Assembly: GCA_018257865.1 (NCBI GenBank)
Contig: JAEUBA010000075.1
Location: 1 to 64,000 of the forward strand
Length of the DNA: 64,000 nucleotides
DNA from: Stereocaulon alpinum
Lineage: Eukaryota; Ascomycota; Lecanoromycetes; Lecanorales; Stereocaulaceae
Reading direction: 5' to 3'
A program made the translations under genes and the position numbers. The notes beneath the pieces were generated by a model. That model made no database searches. It was not told the origin of the DNA and saw only the letters and a list, made by a program, of their open reading frames with translations. Shown piece after piece: positions 35,130-46,679 of the stretch; positions within the stretch are counted from its first letter, which is position 1; each line of letters begins with the position of its first letter.

Positions 35130-36399
35130 ATGGTCAGGGATCTTCGAGTTGCTGATCATATCGCTGATGGATTTTAGCCTTTGCGGCAGCTCTATCCGGC
35201 GGACGAAGCCAAAGACAAGTGCACAACCCACGTCGAGTGAGTTCTTATTGATCGCACACCTCGACTGGCTTTAGTACACATTGACATGCCATCAGCATCG
35301 TAGCGGTACACGGTTTGAATCCTCGCAGCGTGGATGATGTGCAGCACGCGTGGAATACTTGGAGGAAATCATCCGGCGATGATGGGCGGCTATGGCTGCG
35401 AGACGATCTGCCAAAGCACATGCCTGAAGCCCGTATCTTCCTCTACGAATACAATTCGCGCTTGATATATGGGGGTGACAAGAGTCGATTTGTTGACAAA
35501 GCAAATGATCTACTAGAAGCTCTAAGGGGGGAGCGTAAGAAGGTTTGCGCTTCAGTGCACTTTGAGGTGGAATCCATCATCATTCATTATCATGTAGGAT
35601 GCCAATAGACCCCTGATCTTCCTCGCCCATAGCCTTGGCGGCATCCTCGTTCAGCAGGTGCGTTTTGAAACTATAGGCAAGCTGTCTCAACCAGTACTAA
35701 TAGTTTACTTCTGCGTAATGTCTTAGGCCCTGGTAAACGCCCACAATAATCTGAAACACACCGCAATCCGGAAATCAACGTATGAATTTTACACGTCTCC
35801 GATTATGGCCCAAGTCAAGCTAAGCTTCTAGGACTGGGCTTGCCTTCTTCGGAACGCCTCATGATGGCGGCGATAAAACACTCGTGGCTCTTGGATCAGC
35901 CGCGGTTCGCGTGGCAAAGACAATGCATTTGCAATCCAGCGCAAACGATGTCGTTGAAGCGCTCAAGAGTGGATCTTTATTCTCGGACCTACTTGCAGAA
36001 CATTGGAGACATCAGCTTCTCTCTTATCATATTGTTTCGTTCTGGGAGGGCGTTGGCGACGTACGTTACTTCCGGCGGAAATCTAGATGCCCATCATTGC
36101 TGTGAAGCTAATTGAATCAGATCGTACCGAAGAAGAGCGCTATTTTCGGGCTTCCTGGCCATCGGGAGAACATCGTTAGATTGGATACCGATCATGGGAA
36201 CCTGTGTCGCTATGATCGAAGTCAACACGATCAAGACAGCTTCAAGTTGGTCTTGGGCAATGTCGAGGACCTATACGAACATGCCCTAAAGACCAATCGT
36301 AGTGAGTCCATGAACGATCTACTTACACCACACCCTGATCCTCAGTGGGTTGACCAGGATCTTGAAACACGACTCGCTGCGTTGGCAATACTCCCTTGA
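35130..36399 (+). pseudogene. NLR N-terminal module: alpha/beta hydrolase (SesB-like), with in-frame stop
   Basis: This is an N-terminal effector module of a fungal NLR. Exons by reading frame are 35130-35236 (TAG at 35,175-35,177 in frame), 35296-35542, 35598-35657, 35727-35779, 35832-36060 and 36121-36399. The protein reads LRQLYPADEAKDK, VDIVAVHGLNP, LIFLAHSLGGILVQQ with the nucleophile Ser in HSLGG, TGLAFFGTPHDGG, and a C-terminal part ending DLETRLAALAILP before TGA at 36,397. An ATG at 35,130 opens the frame but meets TAG after 15 codons, where a Gln codon would fit. The alternative is an unrecognised first exon spliced just after that TAG. The NACHT part follows after about 300 bases. 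In related proteins both parts lie in one polypeptide. Confidence 0.7.
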
Positions 36400-36700
36400 C
36401 GTTACTGTTTGCAAGTGAACTTTCCTTCATAGTGCTCCGCATCGATTGCTTCAGGAGTGGCTTGTCTCTACCCTTGTGTCGGTAAATCGTCAGACAATGT
36501 AGATCAACGATGAATGATGAGCACTGAAATGATGAGTATCTAGAATGAGGGCTGTCAATTGCGTCAATGTAAAGGCTTATAGTTCGAGTACAGAGCTTCT
36601 TCCAAATGCTTATATTATTTGCACATATCAATTGGAGCTCTAACTTGTCCATCTTCACTTCCAAATACATAGGTACGTAGCTGACATGTGACCATTGTAG
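36400..36700. other. gap between hydrolase and NACHT parts of NLR locus
   Basis: Stops in all + strand frames. It could be one long intron ending at TTGTAG (36,700) or a decayed linker. No unrelated gene is seen. Confidence 0.4.
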
Positions 36701-39638
36701 GGACATCTTCCATAGACGAAGAGACCATCAAAATCATGATATGGTTGTCATCCATCCCTTATCAGCAGCATCATTTTAACAACAAAGCGGGTTTTCTTGA
36801 GGGCACCGGCTCCTGGCTATTTTCCGAACCAGCTCTGGAACAATGGATACAATCTCCAAAGTCATCCATTCTCTGGCTGCATGGCATTCGTGAGTCTAAC
36901 AGATGCCATTGTATTTGGTCACTGCTGAGGTCAACATAGCTGGTTGTGGGAAGACCAAGTTAGTGTAAGCACACATATTATCTGACAGGCGTCGACTGTT
37001 TCTCCTACGGACGTTCGTTGATGATGATCGTGTATTCCAAACAGATCAGTTCTGATAGACACCTTCACTATGGCAGATGACTGGCCCTCTCTGGCTTACT
37101 TCTATTGTGCTCAAAACAAGGCCGAGAAGGAGCGCTCTGACCCGACCGAGATACTTCGCAGTCTCGTACGGCAGCTCTCTATGGAAGCAGGCAGAGTTCA
37201 CAGCATCATCGCCGACATATACAAGGAACGAAGCGAAAATGGTTTCGCTCGAGGCCCTCCGAGCTTTCAGGAGTGCTTGGATCTCATCATCAGGCTGGCG
37301 ACCCAAGATACTATGATAGTCATAGACGCCTTGGATGAATGCGATGCACAACTCCGACACACGCTGCTTTCAGGCTTGACAAAGATCGTCAAAGAAGCTT
37401 CCGGTAGGGTCAAGCTCTTCGTCTCTAGTAGAGATGCTAAGGATATCGTCCTTCGCCTCGAAGACCTTCCAAATCTCTATATAACAGCTGAACACAATGC
37501 TGGAGATATTCATGCCTTCATATAGTCCGAACTCAGTCAAGCTATCAAGGAGAAAAGGTTGCTGAACGGCCACCCATCAGAAGAACTATTGGACAGGATT
37601 ATCAAGACATTAACCAAAAAAGCTCAGGGGATGTAAGTATCCTGGCGTTGATGTACGTGTATATCATCTGCTAAATATCGCTAGGTTCTTGTGGGTTAGC
37701 TTGCAGCTGCAGAACATCTGCAGTATTGAAACGACTTTCGAAAACGATGTCGTTGAAGAGCTTGGAAAAATGCCAAAGGCATTGGAAGCCATATACGAGA
37801 GGATCTTAGCGCGGATATTCAAGTCGAAACCGTGGAGCCGGAAGATCGCAACGAGGTCACTGAAATGGATCTTAAGCCAGCAGAGACAGTTCTCTACAGA
37901 GCAATTCCTGGCTGCTGTCTCGACAGAACCGGACAGCGATCAGGCGGCAATCCACGTCAGTAGTGCGGACGTCATATACATATGTTGCAATCTTGTGATT
38001 GTGGACAAAGAATTGAATGTTTTCCGTTTTGCACACCTGTCCGTACGAGAATACCTCGAGCAACACTCCCAATTTTCATCAACTTTGGCGCATTCCTACG
38101 CAGCAGAGATCTGTCTCGCCGAATGTCTCGCGATAGATGTGGAAAGGGAGACTACCAGATCTGCGGGATTCACGAATTATGCGGTCCTTTATTGGATGGA
38201 TCACTGCCAATTCGCAGAGAATTACTCACGAATAGGCAGATTAAACAGCATACTGCTCCGATTTCTCAGGCCACCATTGCACAAAAACCATCCATTCTCG
38301 AGATGGAAAGAACGAGCTCTTCAATTTCGGTCATTGCGGACGGACTACATTCTTTATGCTGGCAATTTAGATGAACTAAGATTACTTGAAACTTTCTGCC
38401 TCCTCGACCCAATAGCTCTAGCCTGCATGTGGGGCTTTTTGAATGTCGTTGTTGAACGGCTTCAAGCGAGCATGGAAACCCATGGCAAGCTACTTGCAAG
38501 CTTTGAAGGGCTTGGAACCGAGCATCTAGTCAATCTGAAATTTGGTATGGAGCACAAATCGTGCCTGCATCTCGCCAGCGAGCAGGGGCACCGCGACATT
38601 GTTTTACTACTACTAAGGAACGGCGCCAACGTTAACGCTCAAACGATCATCCAAAAGAATGAGGACAACATCATTCGTGGGCACGCGGGGCTTCGTATGT
38701 TTATGAGGAACCACGGCAAGATGTCGGCCCTTCATTATGCCGCGCTAGAAGGGCACGAGCCTGTGGCTCTCGCGTTGTTAGAAAATGGAGCTGAAGTCGA
38801 CATGCAAGACATCAAAGGAGAGACAGCGCTGATGTTTGCAACTGCAAGTTCCAGCCAAGCCATGGTCCAATTGCTCCTGGATAGCGGGGCCAATCTAAAT
38901 ATCATGGGTTTGGCTGGATCCAGCCCGTTAAAAATAGCGGCTGCAAATGGGAATGTGACCATCGCCCAACTACTAACGGCCAAAGGAGCTGACGTCGACA
39001 TGAGATTGCAAGGCTATCCAGGTTCTGACACAGCATTACATGATGCAATTCGCAATGGTTGTGTAGCCTTAACGAGGCTACTTCTGGGTTGTAAGGCCGA
39101 TGTTAATATCCCGTATGCTAAAGGAGAGTTTACTAAAGGCAGGCTACCGCTGCACACAGCAGCCTACATCGGGAGCACAGCTACCGTCGAATTACTCATA
39201 GACCACGGAGCTTATATCGATGCGAGATCTAAATCTGAATGGTCCTACGATTGGACCGCCTTACAATTTGCAGCCTTTGCAGGCAAATTAGAAGTTGCGC
39301 AACTACTGCTACGGAACAACGCTGATGTAAAGGCGAGATGTGGTGCCCAGAAATCCAATATGACTCCGCTGCAGATGGCGATCAGACGGGGAAATAAGGA
39401 AATGATTGACTTCCTCACGGCAAAAGAGGCTGAAAGAGATGAAGAGCAAGCCAGACATCCGACATCGACCAGAGTGAACAGCACCGAGGAAGCCGAAATA
39501 GAGCCGTCGTTCATAGATTCATGCGTGGACAGCGATGGGCCCCAAGGGGGAACAATGAGGAGCAATGTGAGATGGAGTACATGGCGACAAAGGTGGGATG
39601 AGGTACTACGCCTTGAAATGGAGTCAAGGAACGGTTGA
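36701..39638 (+). pseudogene. NLR NACHT-ankyrin module with premature stop
   Basis: Exons are 36701-36889, 36940-36964, 37045-37632 and 37685-39638. The 25-base exon carries the Walker A loop GCGKTKL. Walker B follows as MIVIDALDECD near residue 160 of this part, then a VKLFVSSRD sensor region. The frame then hits TAG at 37,523-37,525 (HAFI-stop-SEL), where the family has a coding residue. The sequence continues in the same frame to the splice site and on through the winged-helix-like region (FLWVSLQL, LKWILSQQRQFS, FAHLSVREYL) and about seven ankyrin repeats (38,560-39,430; for example LHLASEQGHRDIVLLLLRNG and LHTAAYIGSTATVELLIDHG). A NACHT domain oligomerises on ligand binding. CAG-to-TAG is the simplest origin of the stop. 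The locus is probably a null allele or a recent pseudogene. Confidence 0.75.
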
Positions 39639-39954
39639 AGGGAGAGCGGAGGTTGGAGAAGAGGGCATGATTCGGAGCGTTGATGCGGCTCAATAATGGG
39701 AGAATTGGACATGTAACGCACTTCTTTATTGAACCTGGAGGGATTGGCCATTATAGCAGGTCTATGCAAAGGCTATCCTCGCAGCCTTTATGGTTTTATT
39801 GCTTGTCAACGATGCTGGTTCTGTTCGGTTTCGTTTCGGAACTTCGTACGAAGATTTCAGGGAAGGGGCATTGCTAGTGCAGGCAACTGATATGAGCCCC
39901 CACAAAACCCTTAGCATCATCCCCACCCCAATCTCGATGCCTCACACTCCCACC
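39639..39954. other. convergent intergenic region
   Basis: About 315 bases between convergent genes. No feature is supported. The right end begins the strongly C-rich tract that continues into the DUF1857 gene. Confidence 0.4.
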
Positions 39955-40515
39955 TCAATGCCCCTCCCCCTTCCCCAACTTTCCCTCCCTCTTCATATCC
40001 CTAGCATAATCAATAGTATGCTTAACCACCCCCCTCGCCATCCCCCACAACTTCCCCTCCATATCCCTCGCCTCCTGACTCCCTTCCTTCAAATCGGGAT
40101 ATGGCCATTCGAAATAGAAAGTAAGATAGAGATCTTTCTCGTCTGTGCCTTGGGAAATAGTATTATTGACAAAGGCGCCGGTGGTGAGGTTGTAGAAATC
40201 GACCTGGGGAACCAATATGTGTAAACATCGACGCAAAGGAGTGGGATGGGGTATGCATACCTTCCACGGCGCCCTAATCTGCAAGTCCTCAATCTGTTCT
40301 CCTTTCGGTAAATCCACATCCTCTTTCATCGTAATGCTCCTCTTCATGAACGTAGGCGTCTCTTCGATAACGTGGGAGCCGGACATGGGCGCTACGAAGA
40401 GCTCTGGTTGTCGGCATTTTAGAAGCATCACTTCCCACATTTCGTGCAGGGTGAGGGTGGGGGAGGCGGAGGGAGGGTTGATGGGGTAGGTTTGGGATTG
40501 GTAGATTGTGACCAT
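39955..40515 (-). CDS. DUF1857 (AtaL-like, SRPBCC fold) protein
   Basis: Exons on the - strand are 40515-40261 and 40203-39955, with an intron of 57 bases in phase 0 (167 codons). Family hallmarks are TLHEMWEVMLLKCRQPELFV, RAPWK joined to VDFYNLTTGAFVNNTIS, and DLYLTFYFEWPYPDLKEGS. The family adopts a START/Bet v1-like lipid-cavity fold and includes a member from the acetylaranotin gene cluster. A ligand-binding or small catalytic role is possible but not established, and no secondary-metabolism genes are adjacent. The coding strand is C-rich at its 5' end and G-rich at its 3' end. Confidence 0.8.
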   Translation of the reverse strand: MVTIYQSQTYPINPPSASPTLTLHEMWEVMLLKCRQPELFVAPMSGSHVIEETPTFMKRSITMKEDVDLPKGEQIEDLQIRAPWKVCIPHPTPLRRCLHILVPQVDFYNLTTGAFVNNTISQGTDEKDLYLTFYFEWPYPDLKEGSQEARDMEGKLWGMARGVVKHTIDYARDMKREGKLGKGEGH

Positions 40516-41448
40516 GTTGGCTGTGGGGTTGGGGTGTGGTTGAGGGAGGTGGGATGGTTTGGAGAGGGAGTTGGTGGGTTCTAGAGAGGAGGGTTGTGGT
40601 TAATAGTGGTTGAGGGAATGGCGCGTCATAATCGTGTTAGTATGCACTCTCCCCCTCATCCTCGCTCTTCAACCCATCCGAATGCGATCCATGTTCAGCA
40701 AAGATCCAAACGTTGGCCTATCTTACCAAGCGATTAATAATAGCTAAGCGATATGCATGGAGGAGTAGAGGTTCCATCTCATAGGTCGGGCTTCGGCATT
40801 CGGGTGCATGAGGTCATGCCAGGAGTCGGCAAAAGAAGACTCGGAATGCATCCTGTAAAGCCTGTCCTTCACAACAAGTTTACACATGACTCGGTCATTA
40901 GATTTAGACGCACCGCTTGCAATCAAGTGAGTGCGCATAGCGGCGTATGTGGCGACTGTGGCTGCCAAGGATTCTAGCGGGTAGAGCTAATTGTGCTGAT
41001 GGCTAGCTTGGGGTGGAAGTCCAAATGCTTACCTACACCGTCACCTGTAGAAAAATACGTAACCACTACACCATTGTACCAGCGCCATTAGGGATCGAAC
41101 CTAATCTAGTTAAGTATCAACTGCCAACACCTGTGGGCATAACAGTGCACCTTACGCAAAAGGTGGGGCTTGCACTCGAGATGGGTGCCAATGAGGGGAA
41201 GAAAGCACAAACGACGTTGGGCGAGATATGACGAGACACTTGGTGTATTTACCTTTTGGTGTTTGGGCTATTTCCCATTTCCGCGCTGTGCGAGGAATTC
41301 TTGTTAAAATCGTCTATTTGTACAGTGCAATGCAACGCTTGCTATGGTATGGGCCCTCATTTCATGAATGATTTGAGACTTGCCCCTGATGGTATGCCAA
41401 ATATAATCACAATGTTGCCTCCCAGGTTCAACACTTAGGCTCTCTTTC
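40516..41448. other. intergenic region with dispersed repeat
   Basis: About 0.9 kb. It contains copy 2 of the tRNA-like repeat (41,042-41,139). No gene is supported. Confidence 0.45.
41042..41139 (-). repeat. dispersed ~100-bp tRNA-like repeat, copy 2
   Basis: The reverse complement aligns with 26,409-26,508 at about three-quarters identity by eye. On the - strand the B-box part forms a perfect T-stem (TTAGG/CCTAA around TTCGATC), and the A-box-like stretch TGGTGTAGTGG follows. The order of boxes is reversed relative to a normal tRNA gene. Confidence 0.6.
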
Positions 41449-42338
41449 TCATGCAGTGATATGTTGTCCACTGTTGACCGCCATAATTAATCCGACTGCG
41501 ACCCCAGAGGCCACAGCGCCCACGAACAGCATTTGGAACGCTCCTATCCCACATCTCCTTATGTTCTCCGTCGTCCTCCATCCCACATTGATGGCCGTCT
41601 TCACGTAGCCGAAAACAAGTAACGCGATGGATTCAAGACCGATGCTGATATACAAAGCTAGGTAGACAGCCTTCGCCGGCACCAGGATATAAGGGAATAG
41701 GCCTATCAAACCTGCCAGGAAATAGCAAGCGCCTAGTGTGCCAGCGGATTTGTAAGGTCGGCCATTATCGGGTTTGTTTCTCCCCTCGTGGAAGCGCACT
41801 AGATATGCGGCTTGTGTTTCTGGTGTTTTCGATTGTAGTTCTCGTTTCGTGGCAGCGATGTACTCGGGGGAGAAATCATAATCGTCGTACAGGTTGTCTA
41901 TTATTGTAGGCATATAGTCGGCGGATTCCTTGATGTTCTTCAAAGTATCTCGAACTGTTGCGTCGTATGATTCTCTATGACGAATTAGTCTTCGTTGCTG
42001 TGATGGGTATTTCGGATTTCTTACCTTTCACATTTGGATTGCAGCAGGCCGCCGAGTGCCATTGACAAGGCACCCGCGGTTAACTCCGCAAGGCCCGCCA
42101 GCATTACGTAGCGGGCATTCTTGACGATCCCGACTAAGCTCGCTGTCAACGCGAAAGGTACGGTCATGCCATCGGAGGTACCCATAACAGCATCTTCGGT
42201 AGTTTGCGATGAAGGTTTCAAATCAAGACTTCTTAGCCGAGCCCAGAGACCTGAAGTGTTGACAGGGGAGGGTTGATGGCCGGGGACATCTTGGTTAAAC
42301 TTTTGGGATTCCAATTCGATGTTGCTGGCGCTGTCCAT
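41449..42338 (-). CDS. CCC1/VIT1-type vacuolar iron or manganese transporter
   Basis: Exons on the - strand are 42338-42025 and 41974-41449, with an intron of 50 bases in phase 2 (279 codons). The alternative acceptor at 41,95x breaks the frame, so the one at 41,975 was chosen; it gives CERESYDATVRDTLKN. The first membrane segment carries the family signature DAVMGTSDGMTVPFALTAS, followed by AELTAGALSMALGGLLQSK. A cytosolic loop (ADYMPTIIDNLYDDYDF) precedes three C-terminal membrane segments (LAGLIGLFPYILVP, LALYISIGLESIALLVFG, FVGAVASGVAVGLIMAV). The family moves Fe2+ or Mn2+ into the vacuole and limits iron toxicity. Iron-responsive control is usual in fungi, but I did not identify a site. 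Confidence 0.85.
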
Positions 42339-43256
42339 AACTGTCTTATCCGAATTTATTGATTTAGACTCGATGGTAGATGGTGGTCTTGATGTTTCTG
42401 GACGTGATCGTCAGCAAAGGGGCTTTAAATCACAATGATTGCACAGGAGAATGGTATTAGTGCTCCTGGTGGGGGTACAGTAGAGCTTGACAGTGACTTA
42501 CTTGATGTCCTTGGCTTGGCATCGTTGTATTGATTCATATTGTCGTCCTTTCCCGAGCTCACGTGCCAAGTTGTCCAAGCTGACAGAACTGTAAGTATCT
42601 GTGGGTAGCCGATTAATGCGAACGTGGAATTTGGAGTTTCTTTGGGTGGAATAGGCTCGGGAATGAGGTTTATTAAATAGTCAGGTTCAGTATCGAGGCC
42701 TTCGGCCGAGTATTGGAGGACCCGATGACTTTAGATTTCGGCTTCTGAATAAATGCGGCCCTCAGAAGATGTCTACACCGTCAAGAACAAGTACCTTGCA
42801 AGGTTATAAAACAGGTGACGGGGGCTGTAGTGCCACCAATATTCTTGCGGAAATATGACGGATCCGACCAATCAGAGAACGCGTATTCGTCAGCAGAGTT
42901 TGCCTGCACCAATTGCGGCGCTCAGGGCCGACAAGGCCGGCACAATGCACCTTTCATAGGCGCTGTCTAATTCAGGACCCCCAGGAAACGCTTTGGTAAA
43001 GCCTGTCAAACACTGATGTCAGTATCCACAACTTACTGAGACTTTAAACAAGGTGGCCAAGCGGGGCAATATCGGGTATAGGCTTACGCGACGTACCTCT
43101 GTTACTCTAGAATGCCTTGCGCAATGGTGTTTGGCTTGCTGCTATCGTCGTTGTCATGGGTTAAGCAGATCTAACAAGGGATGATATGCTGAATGACAAG
43201 AGACAGATTGCGCGATGAGGGCTGGCCATGGATGCTGAAATGGCCAGATCCGCAGC
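42339..43256. other. intergenic region
   Basis: About 0.9 kb upstream of the transporter and downstream of rad10. A splice-like GTAAGTATC at about 42,591 hints at an untranslated exon on one of the strands, but no reading frame is supported. Confidence 0.35.
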
Positions 43257-44429
43257 TTATTCCTTCCGTAGCTCTGCCAATGCCGCTGCCATGCCTTCGC
43301 TCAGAGACTCTTGTGTCTTGCTAGATGAATTCATCAGCGAGGCATTCTTTTTGGATTGTCCGCTCTGGTTTGCTGCGTTATATTCTCCCTTCGCAGCATC
43401 TAGGAGCAAGGCTTCCTCTTCGTCGTCACCAGATTCCCACAGAGGCACTTCACCAGCTAGTCTCTTCGCCGGTCGTTGTTGGGCATCATGCGCGATGCTG
43501 GGTTTAAGAGAAGGTTCTGGTCTCGTTGGTGTTCCGCCTGTCGGCATTGGCAAAGAGCCTACCCGTGCATCGTCCTCTGCATCCTCAAACAGGCTGTCCT
43601 CCCTTGCCAAGCCCGCCGAGCTTTCTTTGCGAGGCATGTCCATGGAGCTCTCCTCCCTGCCAAGCCCGATCCCTCTCCGAGCTGCCTTTCTAATGCGGAA
43701 ATTTTCCCTCACCGTGCCACACCATCTCTGCACCTTCTTTTCACCCCAACCAGTAATTTCTCCAATCTCCTCTGGCCTAGCATTGACAGCAGCCCTGACA
43801 CTCCCAAATGAAGACACCAAACTTAACGCATCAGTCTTGTTGATGCTTCTCGGCACTGTGATGAACTCCACCAACTTCTCACTGTACGATGTGGCTTGAT
43901 GTGCACGGATCGATTGCGGCGAGGCATGTTCATAAGATTTGTAAAGTTCGAGATAACGGCCTGCCTCTTGCGCTGACCAGCAGAGAATAAGCGTCAAGTT
44001 GTTGATCAAGCTTGTTTTGCTAAGTTCCTTTAATGACTCTTCGTGGTTCTGTATGTCCACCATTGTCAGGAGTACTCTCAAATTATATTTATGCCCCAAA
44101 GCGCGTATCCGCGAGTAGATGTATTCGGGATGTAGACGGTGGTATTTGAGACTGAGAAACAGAGCGCAGGTCGTGGCGCCAAGAACGTAGTCTGCAGGGA
44201 TATCGCCATACTCCCATGGCAGAGATCGGATGTAATTGAGACTCGGATTTCCTTTCTGGCGAGTGGAAACTATTATGGCAGAAGGGGCTGCTCGGCTGGG
44301 CAGGGCTTGGGGCTTGGGTTGCTGAACTTTGGGGGCGGTGGCACTGGATGACCCTGGCGGAGGAGCCTTTCGCTCAACAGCATCTGCGAACGCAGCAAAG
44401 TCAGCATCATCGCCGAACTCATCGTCCAT
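43257..44429 (-). CDS. rad10: DNA repair protein Rad10/ERCC1
   Basis: A single exon of 390 codons. ATG at 44,429 gives MDDEFGDDADFAAF, a usual start for the family; the open frame extends four codons further without another ATG. Rad10/ERCC1 is the non-catalytic partner of Rad1/XPF in the 5'-flap endonuclease of nucleotide excision repair and single-strand annealing. The central domain reads IIVSTRQKGNPSLNYIRSLP, DYVLGATTCALFLSLKYH, HPEYIYSRI, and LTMVDIQNHEESLKEL. A helix-hairpin-helix pair follows (LSLVSSFGSVRAAV, IGEITGWGEKKVQRW). A low-complexity, acidic and Ser-rich tail of about 140 residues is longer than in yeast. It shares a 300-base divergent promoter with the small gene at 44,732. 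Confidence 0.93.
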   Translation of the reverse strand: MDDEFGDDADFAAFADAVERKAPPPGSSSATAPKVQQPKPQALPSRAAPSAIIVSTRQKGNPSLNYIRSLPWEYGDIPADYVLGATTCALFLSLKYHRLHPEYIYSRIRALGHKYNLRVLLTMVDIQNHEESLKELSKTSLINNLTLILCWSAQEAGRYLELYKSYEHASPQSIRAHQATSYSEKLVEFITVPRSINKTDALSLVSSFGSVRAAVNARPEEIGEITGWGEKKVQRWCGTVRENFRIRKAARRGIGLGREESSMDMPRKESSAGLAREDSLFEDAEDDARVGSLPMPTGGTPTRPEPSLKPSIAHDAQQRPAKRLAGEVPLWESGDDEEEALLLDAAKGEYNAANQSGQSKKNASLMNSSSKTQESLSEGMAAALAELRKE

Positions 44430-44731
44430 GATTATGTGCAATTGAAGAATGGGTAAACTTCGAGGACGGGAAGCCAGTTTCGAGATTGGCGATGGAGATT
44501 CAGGCGCCGGGTAGCAAAAGTGAGTGTTCTTGCCCTAATACAAACATCGTCATCGCGCTTGCCCCACCATCTTCCTTCTCTTTACACAACACACCAACTG
44601 CAATATACATCTAAGATATTCGAGTTATATCTACTGACTGCTCGGACCTCAACTTGAATCCCTTGCCCACCTCTAAGCCCTCAACTTTTCTCGGGTTGTC
44701 CCAGTCTTCGCCGCCCGACACCACCACCACC

Positions 44732-44968
44732 ATGCCTTCGTTTCCCTCACTCACCAGCAGCGACAAACCTTCCAACAGCGACAAATCGATAGACGCTAAT
44801 TCAGTCACTGATAAAATCTCCCTCGGAATGGATTCAAGCAGCGGCTCGCCAGGCGATGAAGCGAAAGCCGGCGTTTCGCAGACTGCCTCAGAGGCGTCTA
44901 AAGCAGCGGACAAGTTGTACGAGGAAAACATTGAGGACGAATATGCCAAGAGAGAAGGTGGAGCTTAA
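44732..44968 (+). CDS. small conserved acidic protein of unknown function
   Basis: 78 codons from an ATG with a strong context (ACCACCACCATGCC). The frame extends upstream without an ATG. The N-terminal half is Ser/Asp-rich, and the C terminus reads DKLYEENIEDEYAKREGGA, which resembles the ending of small conserved ascomycete proteins. No signal peptide or membrane segment is seen. It is divergent from rad10 at 300 bases, which may mean a shared promoter. Confidence 0.6.
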   Translation: MPSFPSLTSSDKPSNSDKSIDANSVTDKISLGMDSSSGSPGDEAKAGVSQTASEASKAADKLYEENIEDEYAKREGGA

Positions 44969-46679
44969 GGAGTGATCAGATGGTTAAATAATGCAGGACC
45001 CTGCTTAATACGAGCATTTGGATAGACTACCGGAGGGACATTCGCGCAGGCGTCATTTGCAGCATGCACCGAAGCAACCTTCTCTACTTCGCACCTGCCA
45101 TGAACAACACAGAGTTAAATGCTTAATGTCATTAGATGATCAGCTACAATGCAACATTTGACTCCGCGTAAGCGTTTAGGCATATCCGAGGTGGCTTTTC
45201 ACGCCGATCATGCTCACATTTGTATGCATGTTGAACAAAAGATTTTATCGTCTATCCTACAATCGGTATACTAACGGGAGTCCAATGTCGAGCTTCTACA
45301 GGCTTGAGATGCCTGCCAAGGTCATCACGAGCTATATGCTTCTCCCACAGACTTGCTACGCGCAAACCTACGCTGGATTGTGTATCTGGAACAACACAGA
45401 GCCCTGAAGTCGGCTTGCCTATGCCAGGATACTCCAGGATGTTTAGGCAAAGTGGTCTGTGGAGTGCATAGGGCCACAATGTGTCTCCCCTTGACTCGCT
45501 CTTTAAGGGCCAAGTACTTGCAACATCACGCAATTCTTAGGTGACTGATGCTACATTACGTAGCTCCCATTCGATCTACATATGGGATCTACGTACCGTG
45601 ACATCTTGTTTCGAGGCATCTTCTCAGATCGAGTTTCTGCTCTGGCATTGACCTGTTTCTTCATTTACTCAGCCCTCGAACTGAGGTTTGGCATAGGCCT
45701 CCCATTCCTGGAGCGAACCCGACCTTTCCACGCGTTCTAGCATCAGAAACAATGTCAGGGTGACTTGCTCGATCAGCATCCTTCCAGCCGGAGGCCACCA
45801 GTAATTGTCCCACATCTATTTTCGCCACCATTAACCTGGTTGATTCCGTTACAGCGACCAGTGAGGGGGAAAATCATCTTCCATGAAATCATGATTATCC
45901 GAACATGGCACCAACGAGTCAGCTACGATATCTGCATGGCTTTCGCTCTCTACTTCATGCTATCCCCCTGCTTATTCACAGCAGGTATGAGTATTATAAC
46001 ATAGCCATACGTAGTCTTGGGCCAACCATGTGCAAGAATGGCGATGCTTTCGAGTACATTAGACTTAAGGGTGAACATAGTGCGATTGAAGCTGACTTAG
46101 AGGTCTATAGATGCACCGCATCCAGTATTTGTGATCACCTCGAATGTTCTGCTTTTTCAACCTCCAAGTAAATACACAGGATTTCTTACCTCAAAAGAAT
46201 TTGCGGTAGACATGGTCATACGATTCGCCACCGTACTGCACCTCTCGTCTCCCACGAAAGCACTCAATGTCATCATACAAAACGAATTGGTGATGATGGG
46301 CGAAGTGAAGAGTCCAATGTCTCGAAGCATAGCATGGCGGACGAGGGCCAAATGAGTCACACAGGCGAAACATACACGGCGATATTCCATATCTTCAGAT
46401 TCTCTACACCTGATCGACACAACACCCATGTTCACTATTTCGACACAAGTCATGACGGTGCTTCACTCTTCACCTCAGCTTCTTCCAGCTTTCAACTTTC
46501 CTACTACTTGTCTAAGGTATCTATCTCATCGACACTAGAGAACGGTTCCAACAGCCTTGATCCCCTATTTCATGATCAACCGCCCACCCAGTCCATCAAA
46601 GTCTAGCTAGTCGGATCGACCTCCTATACAAGGAAATAGAAACCCTTCGAGCCGTTCACGCAGCATCCGCACACCGAAT
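44969..46679. other. long intergenic region without supported gene
   Basis: About 1.7 kb. Open frames of 60-98 codons occur on both strands, but they overlap one another and show no family motif or signal peptide. No repeat is evident. Confidence 0.5.

Noticed and set aside
37480..37530. Stop at 37,523 as part of an intron ending at CATATAG
   Set aside because: The sequence on both sides is conserved NACHT coding sequence in one frame, and no donor site gives a working join.
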